Source: Cyclobacteriaceae bacterium (GTDB taxonomy: Bacteria; Bacteroidota; Bacteroidia; Cytophagales; Cyclobacteriaceae). From it: 64,000 nt of DNA. Both the position numbers and the translations under genes were made by a program. Within the stretch, counting starts at the first letter, position 1. Every line of letters begins with the position of its first letter. The stretch lies in the NCBI GenBank assembly GCA_016786585.1, contig JAEUUI010000025.1:1-64000 (forward strand), given 5' to 3'. This document shows, in pieces, positions 53,773-62,505 of this stretch. Under the pieces are notes generated by a model that made no database searches, was not told the origin of the DNA, and worked only from the letters and a program-made list of their open reading frames with translations.

Positions 53773-53800
53773 TAGTCCCGCCACAGCGGGACTTTTTTTA
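53773..53800 (+). terminator. Intrinsic terminator after the lipoprotein gene
   Basis: AGTCCCGC/GCGGGACT with loop CACA, then seven T residues. It is nearly the same stem as the terminator at 41566. Confidence 0.9.
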
Positions 53801-53809
53801 TCCCAACAA

Positions 53810-54538
53810 ATGCCCTTCACATTTTCCCATCCGGCCATTGTTCTTCCGTTCCTGCGGATGAGAAGTGCTGCCATCAGCATGAGCGCCCTGGTTGTGGGAA
53901 GTATGATTCCGGATTTTCAGTATTTCATCAGCATGAAACTGAACGGCAGGTTTAGTCATACGTTTACAGGAATCTTTGTTTTTGATCTGCCATTCGCATT
54001 GTTGATTTGGTTTCTGTTTCATGCGGTTGTGCGAAAACCATTGATTGAAAATTTGCCACTCGGGATCAGCAAGCGGCTGCAGTCATTAAGCGCATTTGAT
54101 TTCAGGCACTATCTAAAACACCATCCTGCCGGGCTAATTGTATGTATTCTTGCAGGCACAGCATCCCATATTTTATGGGACGGACTCACGCATCATGACG
54201 GGGTATTTGTTCCGTTTGCCCCGGTGTTGGATTCTGTCGTTCATATTCACGGCTTGCCGGAATTACCACTGTTCAGGTACCTTCAGCACATCAGTACCGT
54301 GGTGGGCGCGTTGCTTATTGTCTATGTATTTTTTCGAATGCCCGTTCAGGAAACACGGACTAAACCCAAATTTTCATTTTGGCTGATGCTTTTCGCTTTT
54401 GCGATTCCTGCTTTTTTTATCAGAGCTTATTTCGGCATCGAATATTATGGAGACTTAGCGGTAGTGATCATCAGCGCATTGCTGGTCGGCCTGCTTGCGG
54501 CTTGCACAATTGAACAGATCAGATCGAATAGAACGTAA
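53810..54538 (+). CDS. DUF4184 family membrane protein
   Basis: A 242-aa membrane protein with six to seven helices. The DUF4184 signature MPFTFSHPAIVLPFLR is at the N-terminus, with GSMIPDFQYF, RFSHTFTG and GTASHILWDGLTHHDG following; the His/Asp residues in these motifs line up as a possible metal site, as in related YdjM-type membrane hydrolases. Enzymatic role unknown. Its 3' end overlaps the DUF3667 gene (convergent) by 20 nt. Confidence 0.88.
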   Translation: MPFTFSHPAIVLPFLRMRSAAISMSALVVGSMIPDFQYFISMKLNGRFSHTFTGIFVFDLPFALLIWFLFHAVVRKPLIENLPLGISKRLQSLSAFDFRHYLKHHPAGLIVCILAGTASHILWDGLTHHDGVFVPFAPVLDSVVHIHGLPELPLFRYLQHISTVVGALLIVYVFFRMPVQETRTKPKFSFWLMLFAFAIPAFFIRAYFGIEYYGDLAVVIISALLVGLLAACTIEQIRSNRT

Positions 54539-55379
54539 CGAAGAACAGCAGAAGCTTATACACTTCCAGCGCTAGCAATAAGCCTAAAATTCCCAATGCG
54601 CTTTTCAGGATTAATATTTTACCGGTCTGGCCGTAGAATGTTCGTGCCGCGCGGTGGATAAAGTATAGATTGGTCGAAATGAAAATGATGGTGAGCGTGG
54701 TGTCGTTGAGATAGTCTCCTAACGTTGTACCACTCCACTTGAAAATTTTACTGAGTGCCAACAGGATCACCGAAAGTGAGATCGCGTTGACAAAAATGTT
54801 AAAGCATGCAAGTTCAATAGACAGGGCAACATGATCGGTAAAGTATCGGTTCTTTTTCCGGAAGATCAGGCTGAGAGGGACCGATGCAATCCACACAAAT
54901 ACAACAATCAAAAGTTTAGCAAGTACCGTAGTCTTTTCGTTATAAATCATGGTAAAGCCTGGCAGGCTGATGCCTTCGTCAAGCAAATGCTGATTAACCA
55001 TCCCGCGTACCATCGGACTATGAAAGAGGTAATACATTTGCGTACGCAATGTTGAATTAAACAATTGCAATACGGGAAACAGAAAATACACCAGGTTAAG
55101 TACGAAGAATACCTGAAGCGGGCGGAGGTAATTTACCCTGCGGCCGTTGGCATACTCTTTCGACAGAAATCCCGGGTTCTTGATAGTAAGCCATAACGTT
55201 TTAAGGAAACGATTATCGGCTAGCGTAAGCGCAGTGAGGGAATTGGCCAGGAAGTTTCTGAACGATCTGTCTTTCGGTTCAATGACTTTTTCACCGCAAA
55301 GGTTACAGTATATCCCCGTGAAGACGTTTCCGCATGTTTTGCAGGTATGTTCGGAGTACTGAACCGGGGTCTTCGTCAT
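54519..55379 (-). CDS. DUF3667 zinc-ribbon membrane protein
   Basis: A 286-aa protein. The N-terminal zinc ribbon is TCKTCGNVFTGIYCNLCGEK (four cysteines), followed by about five transmembrane helices in residues 90-285. YANGRRVNYLRPLQVFFVLNLVYFLF is the DUF3667 signature, where R/Y/L positions mark the entry to the membrane part. Common in Bacteroidota; function unknown. Convergent with the DUF4184 gene. Confidence 0.9.
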   Translation of the reverse strand: MTKTPVQYSEHTCKTCGNVFTGIYCNLCGEKVIEPKDRSFRNFLANSLTALTLADNRFLKTLWLTIKNPGFLSKEYANGRRVNYLRPLQVFFVLNLVYFLFPVLQLFNSTLRTQMYYLFHSPMVRGMVNQHLLDEGISLPGFTMIYNEKTTVLAKLLIVVFVWIASVPLSLIFRKKNRYFTDHVALSIELACFNIFVNAISLSVILLALSKIFKWSGTTLGDYLNDTTLTIIFISTNLYFIHRAARTFYGQTGKILILKSALGILGLLLALEVYKLLLFFVTFYSI

Positions 55380-55396
55380 CGTGTGGCAAAATTAAC

Positions 55397-55909
55397 TTAC
55401 TTTTCCAGTTGCCTGAGAATCTTTTTGGCACGTGCCCGATACCCGGGCGATCCGAAGGGGAGCTGGTCTTCGATGATCAGCGTAAGTTCTTTTTTGAGGT
55501 CGGGGTGCTGAACCGCAAGATTGGCAAGTACGGTCATGGAGAAGGCACGTATTGCGATAGCTTCTTTCGGGTCCATGAGTTTAAAACAGGCCTCGATCAC
55601 TTTTCCCTGGTATCGCCTGGGGACATCTACAAACTGGAGCAGCCTTACAATGTTGCGCTTTACAGCATCGTGAATGCCCGGTTTTATCAGAATCTTTAAA
55701 ACAGAAGGGTAGTGGCGATCGATTAAAAACGGGTGGCTATTAACGCAGTACGACAAGGGCCAGGCTGCGCGCTGTGTAATTCGCTGAGGTCCAGATAAAA
55801 ACGTGTCCATCAGCGAGTTAAATCTTTCCTGATCAGCTCCCACGTAGGTGACAATCTTGTTTGTCAATGCCTTCGAATGTCCTTTTTCGAGCGCTTTCTT
55901 TATATCCAC
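55397..55909 (-). CDS. HEAT-repeat-like protein
   Basis: A 170-aa all-helical protein made of HEAT-like helix pairs (KALTNKIVTYVGADQERFNSLMDTFL, VLKILIKPGIHDAVKRNIVRLLQFVDV, AIAIRAFSMTVLANLAVQHPDLKKEL). No signal or membrane part. Such short HEAT proteins act as adaptors; some of related sequence are DNA alkylation repair-like but lack the catalytic core here. Precedes the DUF3667 gene by 17 nt on the same strand, so probably cotranscribed. Confidence 0.75.
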   Translation of the reverse strand: MDIKKALEKGHSKALTNKIVTYVGADQERFNSLMDTFLSGPQRITQRAAWPLSYCVNSHPFLIDRHYPSVLKILIKPGIHDAVKRNIVRLLQFVDVPRRYQGKVIEACFKLMDPKEAIAIRAFSMTVLANLAVQHPDLKKELTLIIEDQLPFGSPGYRARAKKILRQLEK

Positions 55910-56213
55910 AGCTTAAAGTTAAAGTAAAAATTTTTCCTATAACTAATTGAAAATAAGGTAATTTATATACCTTTATTAAACTTTTAGATCAAACTAATAA
56001 TTCGATGAGTATGGAGCTATTTTTTGCCATCGTTTCTACGGTACTTTTCCAGATCAGTTTTTGCTTCTTCTGCTTTTTCCAGAAGTCGGGCGAAGTTCGG
56101 TTCATCTGGAAATAAGTCTGAGTTCCTTAACCATATCACCGGTAATGCGGCGACCGGGTGCCTAATCTATTCTGATAAGTAGTAGATTTGCGCCTTATTT
56201 TAACGGTGCGGTT
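55910..56213. other. Intergenic region with a protein-like fragment on the minus strand
   Basis: On the minus strand 56017-56166 is open for 49 codons. The residues after a GTG at 56139 read like the C-terminal end of a real protein (LRNSDLFPDEPNFARLLEK then acidic/basic helix ending RRNDGKK). On the plus strand 56005-56115 is an ATG frame of 36 hydrophobic residues that is the mirror of it. Only one can be real, if either. The ABC-F promoter box at 56183-56190 is on the far side. Confidence 0.35.
56183..56190 (+). promoter_or_regulatory. -7 promoter box of the ABC-F gene
   Basis: TAGATTTG, full match to TAnnTTTG, 24 nt before the GTG start. No TTTG at the -33 position. Confidence 0.5.
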
Positions 56214-58076
56214 GTGAATTACCTTTCAGCGGAGTCAATCTCAAAATCATTCCACGATAAGTGGCTTTTTAAAGACATTTCCCTCGGCATTTCTCAGGGC
56301 GAGAAATTTGCATTAGTCGGCAATAACGGGGTTGGAAAATCCACCCTCCTCAAAATCCTCACCGGTGAACTTCCTACCGACTCAGGCAAGGTTAGCGTTC
56401 GTGAGGGTATAACCATGGGCTTCCTCACCCAGGAGCCACGCGTTGACGATTCGGTAACGGTTAAAGACGTACTCTTCAGCGATTCAAATGAGATTGCGAA
56501 AGTTGTGAAGGAATATGAAGATTGCCTGCAGCATCCTGACGTATCGGCTGAACGCATGCAGGCTGCTCTTGAAAAGATGGAGGAGCTTAACGCGTGGGAT
56601 TACGAGGCAAAAGTTCACGAGATCATCGGTAAGCTTGGCGTGCCGGATCTTGATAAAACATTCGGACAACTTTCGGGTGGACAGCGCAAGCGGATTTTTC
56701 TGGCGCAAATGCTTTTAACTGAGCCCGACCTCATCATTATGGATGAGCCGACCAACCACCTTGATCTGACTGCAATTGAATGGCTGGAGAACTACCTGGC
56801 CGGCCAGCAGGTAACACTCATCATGGTTACACACGACCGTTACTTCCTCGACAACGTAGCAACGGAGATCATTGAGATTGATCGCGGACAGCTATTCCGG
56901 TATAAAGGAAATTATGCTTACTTCCTGGAGAAGAAGAACGAGCGTGAAGAAATGCTGAAGGTTGAAGTTTCTAAAGCCCGTCAGTTGTTAAAGAAAGAAC
57001 TGGAATGGATGCGGAAGCAGCCGCGGGCCCGCGGAACAAAAGCTAAGTACCGCGTTGAGGCGTTTTACGACATTCAGGAGAAAGCGTCACAAGATATTAA
57101 GAAAGACAGGCTTGAACTCGATTTCAAAGCGTCACGGCAGGGCGGAAAGATTTTAGAAGTGGATCACGTTTCCAAGAGTTATGGATCGCTCAAGATTGTA
57201 GATGATTTCTCGTACGTTTTCAAGAAGCACGACCGGATTGGCGTTGTTGGTAAAAACGGGGTAGGTAAGTCGACCTTTCTGGATATTCTTACCGGAAAAA
57301 TTAAACCCGATACCGGTGAGGTGATTCCCGGTGTAACAACCAAATACGGATACTTTACGCAGGAAACGATTACGTTGAATCCCGCTAACCGCGTGGTAGA
57401 AGAAGTGAAAGCCATAGCGGAGTTTATCGTGCTTGCGGATGGTTCACAGATTTCTGCCTCAAAGTTTCTGGAGACATTTTTATTCACGCCTGATAAGCAA
57501 TACAACTATATCGATAAGTTGAGCGGGGGCGAGAAGAAGCGTTTGCAATTGCTGAAGTTACTCATCACCAATCCGAACTTTCTTATCCTGGATGAACCTA
57601 CGAATGACTTCGATATTGACACGCTGAATGTGCTCGAAGATTTCCTGGAGAAGTTCGGGGGATGCTTATTGCTTGTATCACACGATCGGTACTTTATGGA
57701 TCACCTGGTCGATCAGCTTTTTGTGTTCGAAGGTGATGGAAAGATCAGGCTGTTTAACGGAAACTATTCTGACTATCGCAACTGGGCAGATGGACAGGAG
57801 CAGGAATCGGCACCCGCGGTTCAAGAAGCAGAACCCATTAAAAATGCTTCAAAACCCGCTATTTCCTACAAAGAGAAGCAGGAGTACGGCCGGTTGCAGG
57901 AAGACATTGCTTTACTCGAGCGGAAGCGTGAAGAGCTTACCGAGCGTATGAATACTTCGTCTGCCGATTCAGCGTTACTCATCGAAACGGCAAAGGAAAT
58001 TGAGCAGGTAACTGCCCAAATTGATGTTAAAACCAACCGGTGGTTTGAATTGTCCGCCCTCATGGAATCAGAATGA
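56214..58076 (+). CDS. ABC-F family ATPase (Uup-like)
   Basis: A 620-aa protein of two ABC ATPase domains without a membrane part. First domain: Walker A VGNNGVGKST (about 35-44), signature LSGGQRKRIFLAQ, Walker B LIIMDEPTNHLDL. Interdomain linker (about 240-320) with ARGTKAKYRVEAF. Second domain: VVGKNGVGKST, LSGGEKKRLQLLK, FLILDEPTNDFDI. The C-terminal 70 residues are a coiled coil (LQEDIALLERKREELTERM) as in Uup. ABC-F proteins act on ribosomes or DNA intermediates. The start codon is GTG at 56214. Its end overlaps the M61 gene by 4 nt. Confidence 0.95.
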   Translation: MNYLSAESISKSFHDKWLFKDISLGISQGEKFALVGNNGVGKSTLLKILTGELPTDSGKVSVREGITMGFLTQEPRVDDSVTVKDVLFSDSNEIAKVVKEYEDCLQHPDVSAERMQAALEKMEELNAWDYEAKVHEIIGKLGVPDLDKTFGQLSGGQRKRIFLAQMLLTEPDLIIMDEPTNHLDLTAIEWLENYLAGQQVTLIMVTHDRYFLDNVATEIIEIDRGQLFRYKGNYAYFLEKKNEREEMLKVEVSKARQLLKKELEWMRKQPRARGTKAKYRVEAFYDIQEKASQDIKKDRLELDFKASRQGGKILEVDHVSKSYGSLKIVDDFSYVFKKHDRIGVVGKNGVGKSTFLDILTGKIKPDTGEVIPGVTTKYGYFTQETITLNPANRVVEEVKAIAEFIVLADGSQISASKFLETFLFTPDKQYNYIDKLSGGEKKRLQLLKLLITNPNFLILDEPTNDFDIDTLNVLEDFLEKFGGCLLLVSHDRYFMDHLVDQLFVFEGDGKIRLFNGNYSDYRNWADGQEQESAPAVQEAEPIKNASKPAISYKEKQEYGRLQEDIALLERKREELTERMNTSSADSALLIETAKEIEQVTAQIDVKTNRWFELSALMESE

Positions 58077-59653
58077 TCTCTTTTAACAACAGTATGGCAA
58101 GAAGAATTAGTGTTTTATTTCTTTCGATGTTCCTCATCGCTTCATGCGGAGATGACGAAAGTAAATCATCGGGCAACTCAACCGTTCCGGATGAAGTTGA
58201 CCTGGCAACATCTTTCTATTATCAGATTGATCTGACGGACAGAAGCGATGATACGTTCAAAGTTCGGATGTATGTTGATAATCTTTCGGATGACAATAAA
58301 GTTTATCAGTTCCCGGCAACGGTGCCCGGGGTGTACGATATATTTGACATCGGCCGGTTTGTAGTAAACTTCAAAGCTTTCGATGAAAAGGGAACTGAAT
58401 TGGGGGCAACTAAGATCAGCACGAATCAATGGGAGTTAAGCGATCCTGCCGCCACCCGGATGCTTGAGTTCGAGGTAAAGGAAACATTCGATACACCCGT
58501 ATCGGAGCATCCGCTTTATCTGATGGGAGGAACCTCAATCGAAAACGATCATGCATTGCTCAATGCTTTTGATGTGCTTGGTTACCCAACAGGACTTAAA
58601 GAAAGAGACTTCTATCTGAAGGTTGACCGGCCGGCAGGATGGAAGATTGCTACGTCATTGCAGAAAACTGAGGGAGGCCTCTACTATGCTGACGACTACG
58701 ATAAGTTTGTCGACTCACCGATTATACTGGGTGACATTACTGTGGCGAGTGTTTTAGTTGATGGAGCGAAAATCAATGTGAATACATATTCGGAGGCTGA
58801 TCAGATTTCTGCGGGCCAGGTTTTGAACGATGTAGAACAGGTAATGGAAGATGCGAGCGCCTTTTTAAAGGGTTTACCGGTAGATCACTACAACTTCATT
58901 TATTTCTTTTATAACGGACCCGGTGCCGGTGCGCTGGAACATTCTTATAGCTCGGTGTACGTGCTAACCGACAGACCATACACGGCCAGTTTCGGGAGTG
59001 GTATTCGTGATATCAGTGCCCATGAATTCTTTCATATTGTAACTCCGCTGAACATTCATAGCGAGATTATTGAGGACTTTAATTTTGCGGTACCAACCGC
59101 GTCACGACATCTTTGGTTGTATGAAGGTGTTACCGAGTGGGCATCACTGATGATGCAATATCGTAACGGTAATTATACAACGCCCGGTATCCTGAACGAA
59201 TTCCGCTTTAAGAAGAACTCAGCCGAAAGCTTTGACCAGAATATGAGCCTCACGGAGATGAGCCTGACGTGCTATACCCAGGAAGGCGGAGCGCAGTTCA
59301 ATAACGTGTATCAAAAAGGGGCGCTTGTGGCTGCCTTGCTCGATATACGGCTTCTTGAGTTATCGAATGGTGAGCGTGGCCTGCGTGAACTGATTCTTGA
59401 ATTGATTGATGTATACGGACCCAACAACGCGTTCTCAGAGGAAAACTTCTTTGACGATCTGGTTGCCCGCACGTACCCGGAAATAGCCGGGTTTATTGAT
59501 CTTTACATTGAGGGAACGGCACCGCTCCCGATGGAGGAGTATTTCAATAAGATTGGAGTAGACTTCATCCCGGAGACTAATTCGCTCAACGAAATGCCGA
59601 ATAAAAGCGAACAGCAGCAGTTCCTGTTTGATAAATGGAAGGTTAATCTTTAA
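58073..59653 (+). CDS. M61 glycyl aminopeptidase-like lipoprotein
   Basis: A 526-aa lipoprotein with lipobox IASC (C25 from the overlapping start; an ATG seven codons later giving MARRISVLFL is equally good). It contains an M61-type zinc peptidase: HEFFH at 317-321 and the third ligand in LYEGVTEW, 30 residues on. The N-terminal 200 residues are the beta domain of the family (TFKVRMYVDNLSDDNK). The C-terminal PDZ domain of typical M61 enzymes is reduced. The start overlaps the ABC-F stop as ATGA. Peptide digestion at the outer surface is likely. Confidence 0.9.
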   Translation: MISFNNSMARRISVLFLSMFLIASCGDDESKSSGNSTVPDEVDLATSFYYQIDLTDRSDDTFKVRMYVDNLSDDNKVYQFPATVPGVYDIFDIGRFVVNFKAFDEKGTELGATKISTNQWELSDPAATRMLEFEVKETFDTPVSEHPLYLMGGTSIENDHALLNAFDVLGYPTGLKERDFYLKVDRPAGWKIATSLQKTEGGLYYADDYDKFVDSPIILGDITVASVLVDGAKINVNTYSEADQISAGQVLNDVEQVMEDASAFLKGLPVDHYNFIYFFYNGPGAGALEHSYSSVYVLTDRPYTASFGSGIRDISAHEFFHIVTPLNIHSEIIEDFNFAVPTASRHLWLYEGVTEWASLMMQYRNGNYTTPGILNEFRFKKNSAESFDQNMSLTEMSLTCYTQEGGAQFNNVYQKGALVAALLDIRLLELSNGERGLRELILELIDVYGPNNAFSEENFFDDLVARTYPEIAGFIDLYIEGTAPLPMEEYFNKIGVDFIPETNSLNEMPNKSEQQQFLFDKWKVNL

Positions 59654-59716
59654 CCATCAATCAGTTATCCTGATTTTTTGAATCGATCGGTTTAACGCAA
59701 AACCGTAAAGAAATAG

Positions 59717-59724
59717 TACATTTG
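59717..59724 (+). promoter_or_regulatory. -7 promoter box of the second PD40-OmpA gene
   Basis: TACATTTG, full match to TAnnTTTG, 24 nt before the ATG at 59748. No TTTG at the proper -33 spacing. Confidence 0.5.
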
Positions 59725-59747
59725 ACTATTGTCTTAACCGGTTTTTC

Positions 59748-61790
59748 ATGGCTTTTACACAACACAGCCGAATTGTAGCGTTCTCTGCTCTATTCATGTT
59801 CGCCAATTTTGCAGCGCATTCGCAGACAGATTCCATTAAGCTTTCAGAAGAATATTATAGTCAGGGGATGCAGATTTTCGATATCGATCATCGTAAGCAG
59901 GCTGCCGAACTGTTTGTTTTGTCAACCCAGATGAACCCGAAAGATGCGAAAGCCCAGCTCATGGCCGGTCGCTCCATTATGCTGACAATCCAGAAAGAGA
60001 AGTCGCTTGAGTATTTTAAACGCGCCTGGAAGCTCGACCATAACGTGGATCCTGACATTTTGTATTACCTGGGTCAGGGCTATCACTATTCCGAAAAGTT
60101 CGACAGCGCCATCTTGTTTTATGATCGTTACAACCGGATACTCGCCCGGTCGCTGAACTTCGACAAATCTGTTAAGATCAATGAAGTAAACCGTAAGATA
60201 TTTGAATGCCGCAACGCGGTCATCTATAAAGAGCATCCCGTGAAGGTGACGATTGTAGACCTGGATGATAACATTAACTCCGAATACCCGGATTACGCTC
60301 CAACGATTAGTGAAAATGAGCAGTTGATGGTATTCACTACCCGGAGACCGGGAGAAAATATGAACGCCAGGGTTGCGGTAGATCATGAATATTATGAGGA
60401 GATATTTTATTCCGATAAAGTGAATGGCGTGTGGCAACCGGCAAAAAATGCAGGCGTGCCGATCAATACAAATTATCACAATGCCAGCGTGAACATTTCT
60501 CCCGATGGCAAAGAACTTATTGTTTATCACGACACCAACGGAGGCGATTTGCTGGTATCAAACCGAAAGGCAGACGGAACCTGGTCGGCACCGCAGGCAT
60601 TGGAAGGCGTTAACACCGAGTTCCTCGAAAGTTCCGCAACGATCACGAGCGATGGTAAGACACTTTATTTTACCAGTAACCGCCCGGGCGGATATGGTGG
60701 AACGGACATCTATAGCTGTACGCTGGATAAGAGCGGCAACCGATGGACAAATGTTAAGAACCTTGGGCCGCTTGTTAACACGGAACTCGATGAGGAAGGT
60801 GTATTCATTTCGGCAAACGGACAAAATCTTTATTTCAGTTCGAATGGTTTGGCAGGCATGGGCGACCTGGATGTTTACCGGACAACGTTCGATGGCAGCA
60901 AGCAGGAGTGGAGTGAACCGGTAAACCTTGGCTACCCGATCAACTCCGTTGAAAACGACATTTATTTCGTGCTTACGGCCGATGAAAAGTATGCGTACAT
61001 GTCATCGTTACGGCAGGAAAACCTGGGCGAGCAAGACATTTACAAGATCGATATGCAAAACTGGAAACCGGTTTACCTCGATCAGCCCGAGTATTCCGAA
61101 GTTTTTGCTGAAAGTTCTTCCATCCGCAGAGATGCCGAAATTATACCGGCAAAACCAGTGCGCTCAACGGTGATCGTATCGTACCGGGTTGTTGACGATG
61201 AGAATAATACTCCCATGGATGCCGACATTGAATTTGTAAGTCAATTCGGAAAGAAAATTAAACCGGTTCAAAAAGGGACCGGATCCTATGAAGTAACATT
61301 GAATCACTCATCCGATTCATCGGTCTATTATAAAATTAACGTGTTTGGAACGGGCTACTTGGCATATACATCATCCATGTATTTTCATGGTGCTGCCCCG
61401 GGACCTGAAAAAATTTCAGAAACCGTTCGCCTCCGGCACATTTCAGGCAGCCTGAATGTGGGCTACATCCTGAATGTCTACTTCAGTCACGATGGTGTCG
61501 AGCCATTGTCACTGGAAGGAATTCAGGGCTTGTTGCGGATGATGAAAAGTTCGCCCACCATGCGTGTCGAAATTGGCGGTCATACGGATAACTCCGGATC
61601 AGACGAATACAACATGGACCTGAGTAAGCGCAGGGCCAACGCAGTTCGCGCGATGTTAGTGAAAGGTGGTGCCGATCCTAACCGCATCACGGCAGTAGGG
61701 TACGGAAAAACGAAACCACTTGCGCCAAACGACTCCCGGCAGGGAAGAAGCCTCAACAGGCGTACCGAGTTTATCATTCTTCAGCCGTAG
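59748..61790 (+). CDS. OmpA family protein with TPR and PD40 repeats
   Basis: A 680-aa exported protein with signal ending HSQ. Residues 30-145 are TPR-like (KQAAELFVLSTQMNPKDAKAQLMAGR, DPDILYYLGQGYHYSEKFDSAILFY). A beta-propeller of PD40 repeats follows (NASVNISPDGKELIVYHD, SSATITSDGKTLYFTSNRPGG, EGVFISANGQNLYFSSNG, NDIYFVLTADEKYAYMSS), then a short linker domain and a C-terminal OmpA domain (MRVEIGGHTDNSGSDEYNMDLSKRRANAV) that binds peptidoglycan. This layout resembles PorE/gliding-linked envelope proteins of the phylum, but the specific partner is not known. It precedes the CDP-alcohol transferase by 3 nt. Confidence 0.93.
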   Translation: MAFTQHSRIVAFSALFMFANFAAHSQTDSIKLSEEYYSQGMQIFDIDHRKQAAELFVLSTQMNPKDAKAQLMAGRSIMLTIQKEKSLEYFKRAWKLDHNVDPDILYYLGQGYHYSEKFDSAILFYDRYNRILARSLNFDKSVKINEVNRKIFECRNAVIYKEHPVKVTIVDLDDNINSEYPDYAPTISENEQLMVFTTRRPGENMNARVAVDHEYYEEIFYSDKVNGVWQPAKNAGVPINTNYHNASVNISPDGKELIVYHDTNGGDLLVSNRKADGTWSAPQALEGVNTEFLESSATITSDGKTLYFTSNRPGGYGGTDIYSCTLDKSGNRWTNVKNLGPLVNTELDEEGVFISANGQNLYFSSNGLAGMGDLDVYRTTFDGSKQEWSEPVNLGYPINSVENDIYFVLTADEKYAYMSSLRQENLGEQDIYKIDMQNWKPVYLDQPEYSEVFAESSSIRRDAEIIPAKPVRSTVIVSYRVVDDENNTPMDADIEFVSQFGKKIKPVQKGTGSYEVTLNHSSDSSVYYKINVFGTGYLAYTSSMYFHGAAPGPEKISETVRLRHISGSLNVGYILNVYFSHDGVEPLSLEGIQGLLRMMKSSPTMRVEIGGHTDNSGSDEYNMDLSKRRANAVRAMLVKGGADPNRITAVGYGKTKPLAPNDSRQGRSLNRRTEFIILQP

Positions 61791-61793
61791 CGA

Positions 61794-62396
61794 ATGCTGA
61801 ATCGGCTTCCGCATCTTCTTGTTTATTCAAGAATTGTTATCGGTTTGCTTTGTGTTGTCCTGGCATCACAAGGTATAGCGTGGCGAGTATCGATTTTTGT
61901 ACTCATGCTGATTGGCTTGCTTACCGACATCTTTGACGGCATCCTCGCCAGGAGACTTGGCGTATCAACCGTTGCCTTGCGAAAACTGGATTCTATTGTC
62001 GATCGTTTCTTTTGGCTGATGATCCTGCTTTCGTGCTACATCCTTTACCCGCAGTACATTCAATCCATCCTGGTTTATGTTGTGATCATCCTGTTGTGTG
62101 AAGGAATTGTTTTTGCCATCTCGTTTTTAAGATTTGGAAAAGCGCCATCTCCTCATAACCTGATTTCCAAAGTCTGGGGTATTTCGGTGACCTGGTCGTT
62201 TGGCGTCATCATTCTTACAGGTACATCGCACATTACATTTATGATCATGTTCGGGCTGGCCGTGTTGTCGAGGTTTGACAGTGCGTTGATCTATTGTTTG
62301 CTCCGCACGTGGGATCATGATATTCCTTCATTTCGCCATGCGCTGGCCATCAGGAACGGCCAACCCATCAAACGGAATCGCCTGTTTAATGGGTAA
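61794..62396 (+). CDS. CDP-alcohol phosphatidyltransferase family protein
   Basis: A 200-aa integral membrane enzyme with six helices. The CDP-OH motif D(x2)DG(x2)AR(x8)G(x3)D(x3)D reads DIFDGILARRLGVSTVALRKLDSIVD: D45, D48, G49, A52, R53, D66 and D70 are present, but the glycine after the eight-residue spacer is L62. The core acidic and arginine residues are intact, so catalysis is possible. Such enzymes join a CDP-linked lipid to an alcohol. The substrate cannot be told. Starts 3 nt after the PD40-OmpA gene. Confidence 0.85.
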   Translation: MLNRLPHLLVYSRIVIGLLCVVLASQGIAWRVSIFVLMLIGLLTDIFDGILARRLGVSTVALRKLDSIVDRFFWLMILLSCYILYPQYIQSILVYVVIILLCEGIVFAISFLRFGKAPSPHNLISKVWGISVTWSFGVIILTGTSHITFMIMFGLAVLSRFDSALIYCLLRTWDHDIPSFRHALAIRNGQPIKRNRLFNG

Positions 62397-62505
62397 CCGG
62401 TAAAATTTCCGTTGGCGGAATACATCTTGTGCTCCAATGCATGGCTGACTATATTACTGAAGTGTCCACGCCCGTCAGACAAATAATCAAGATAAGGTGC
62501 TCCAT

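Noticed and set aside
54138..54386. 82-codon frame inside the DUF4184 gene
   Set aside because: Same-strand shadow in another frame of a clearly conserved gene.
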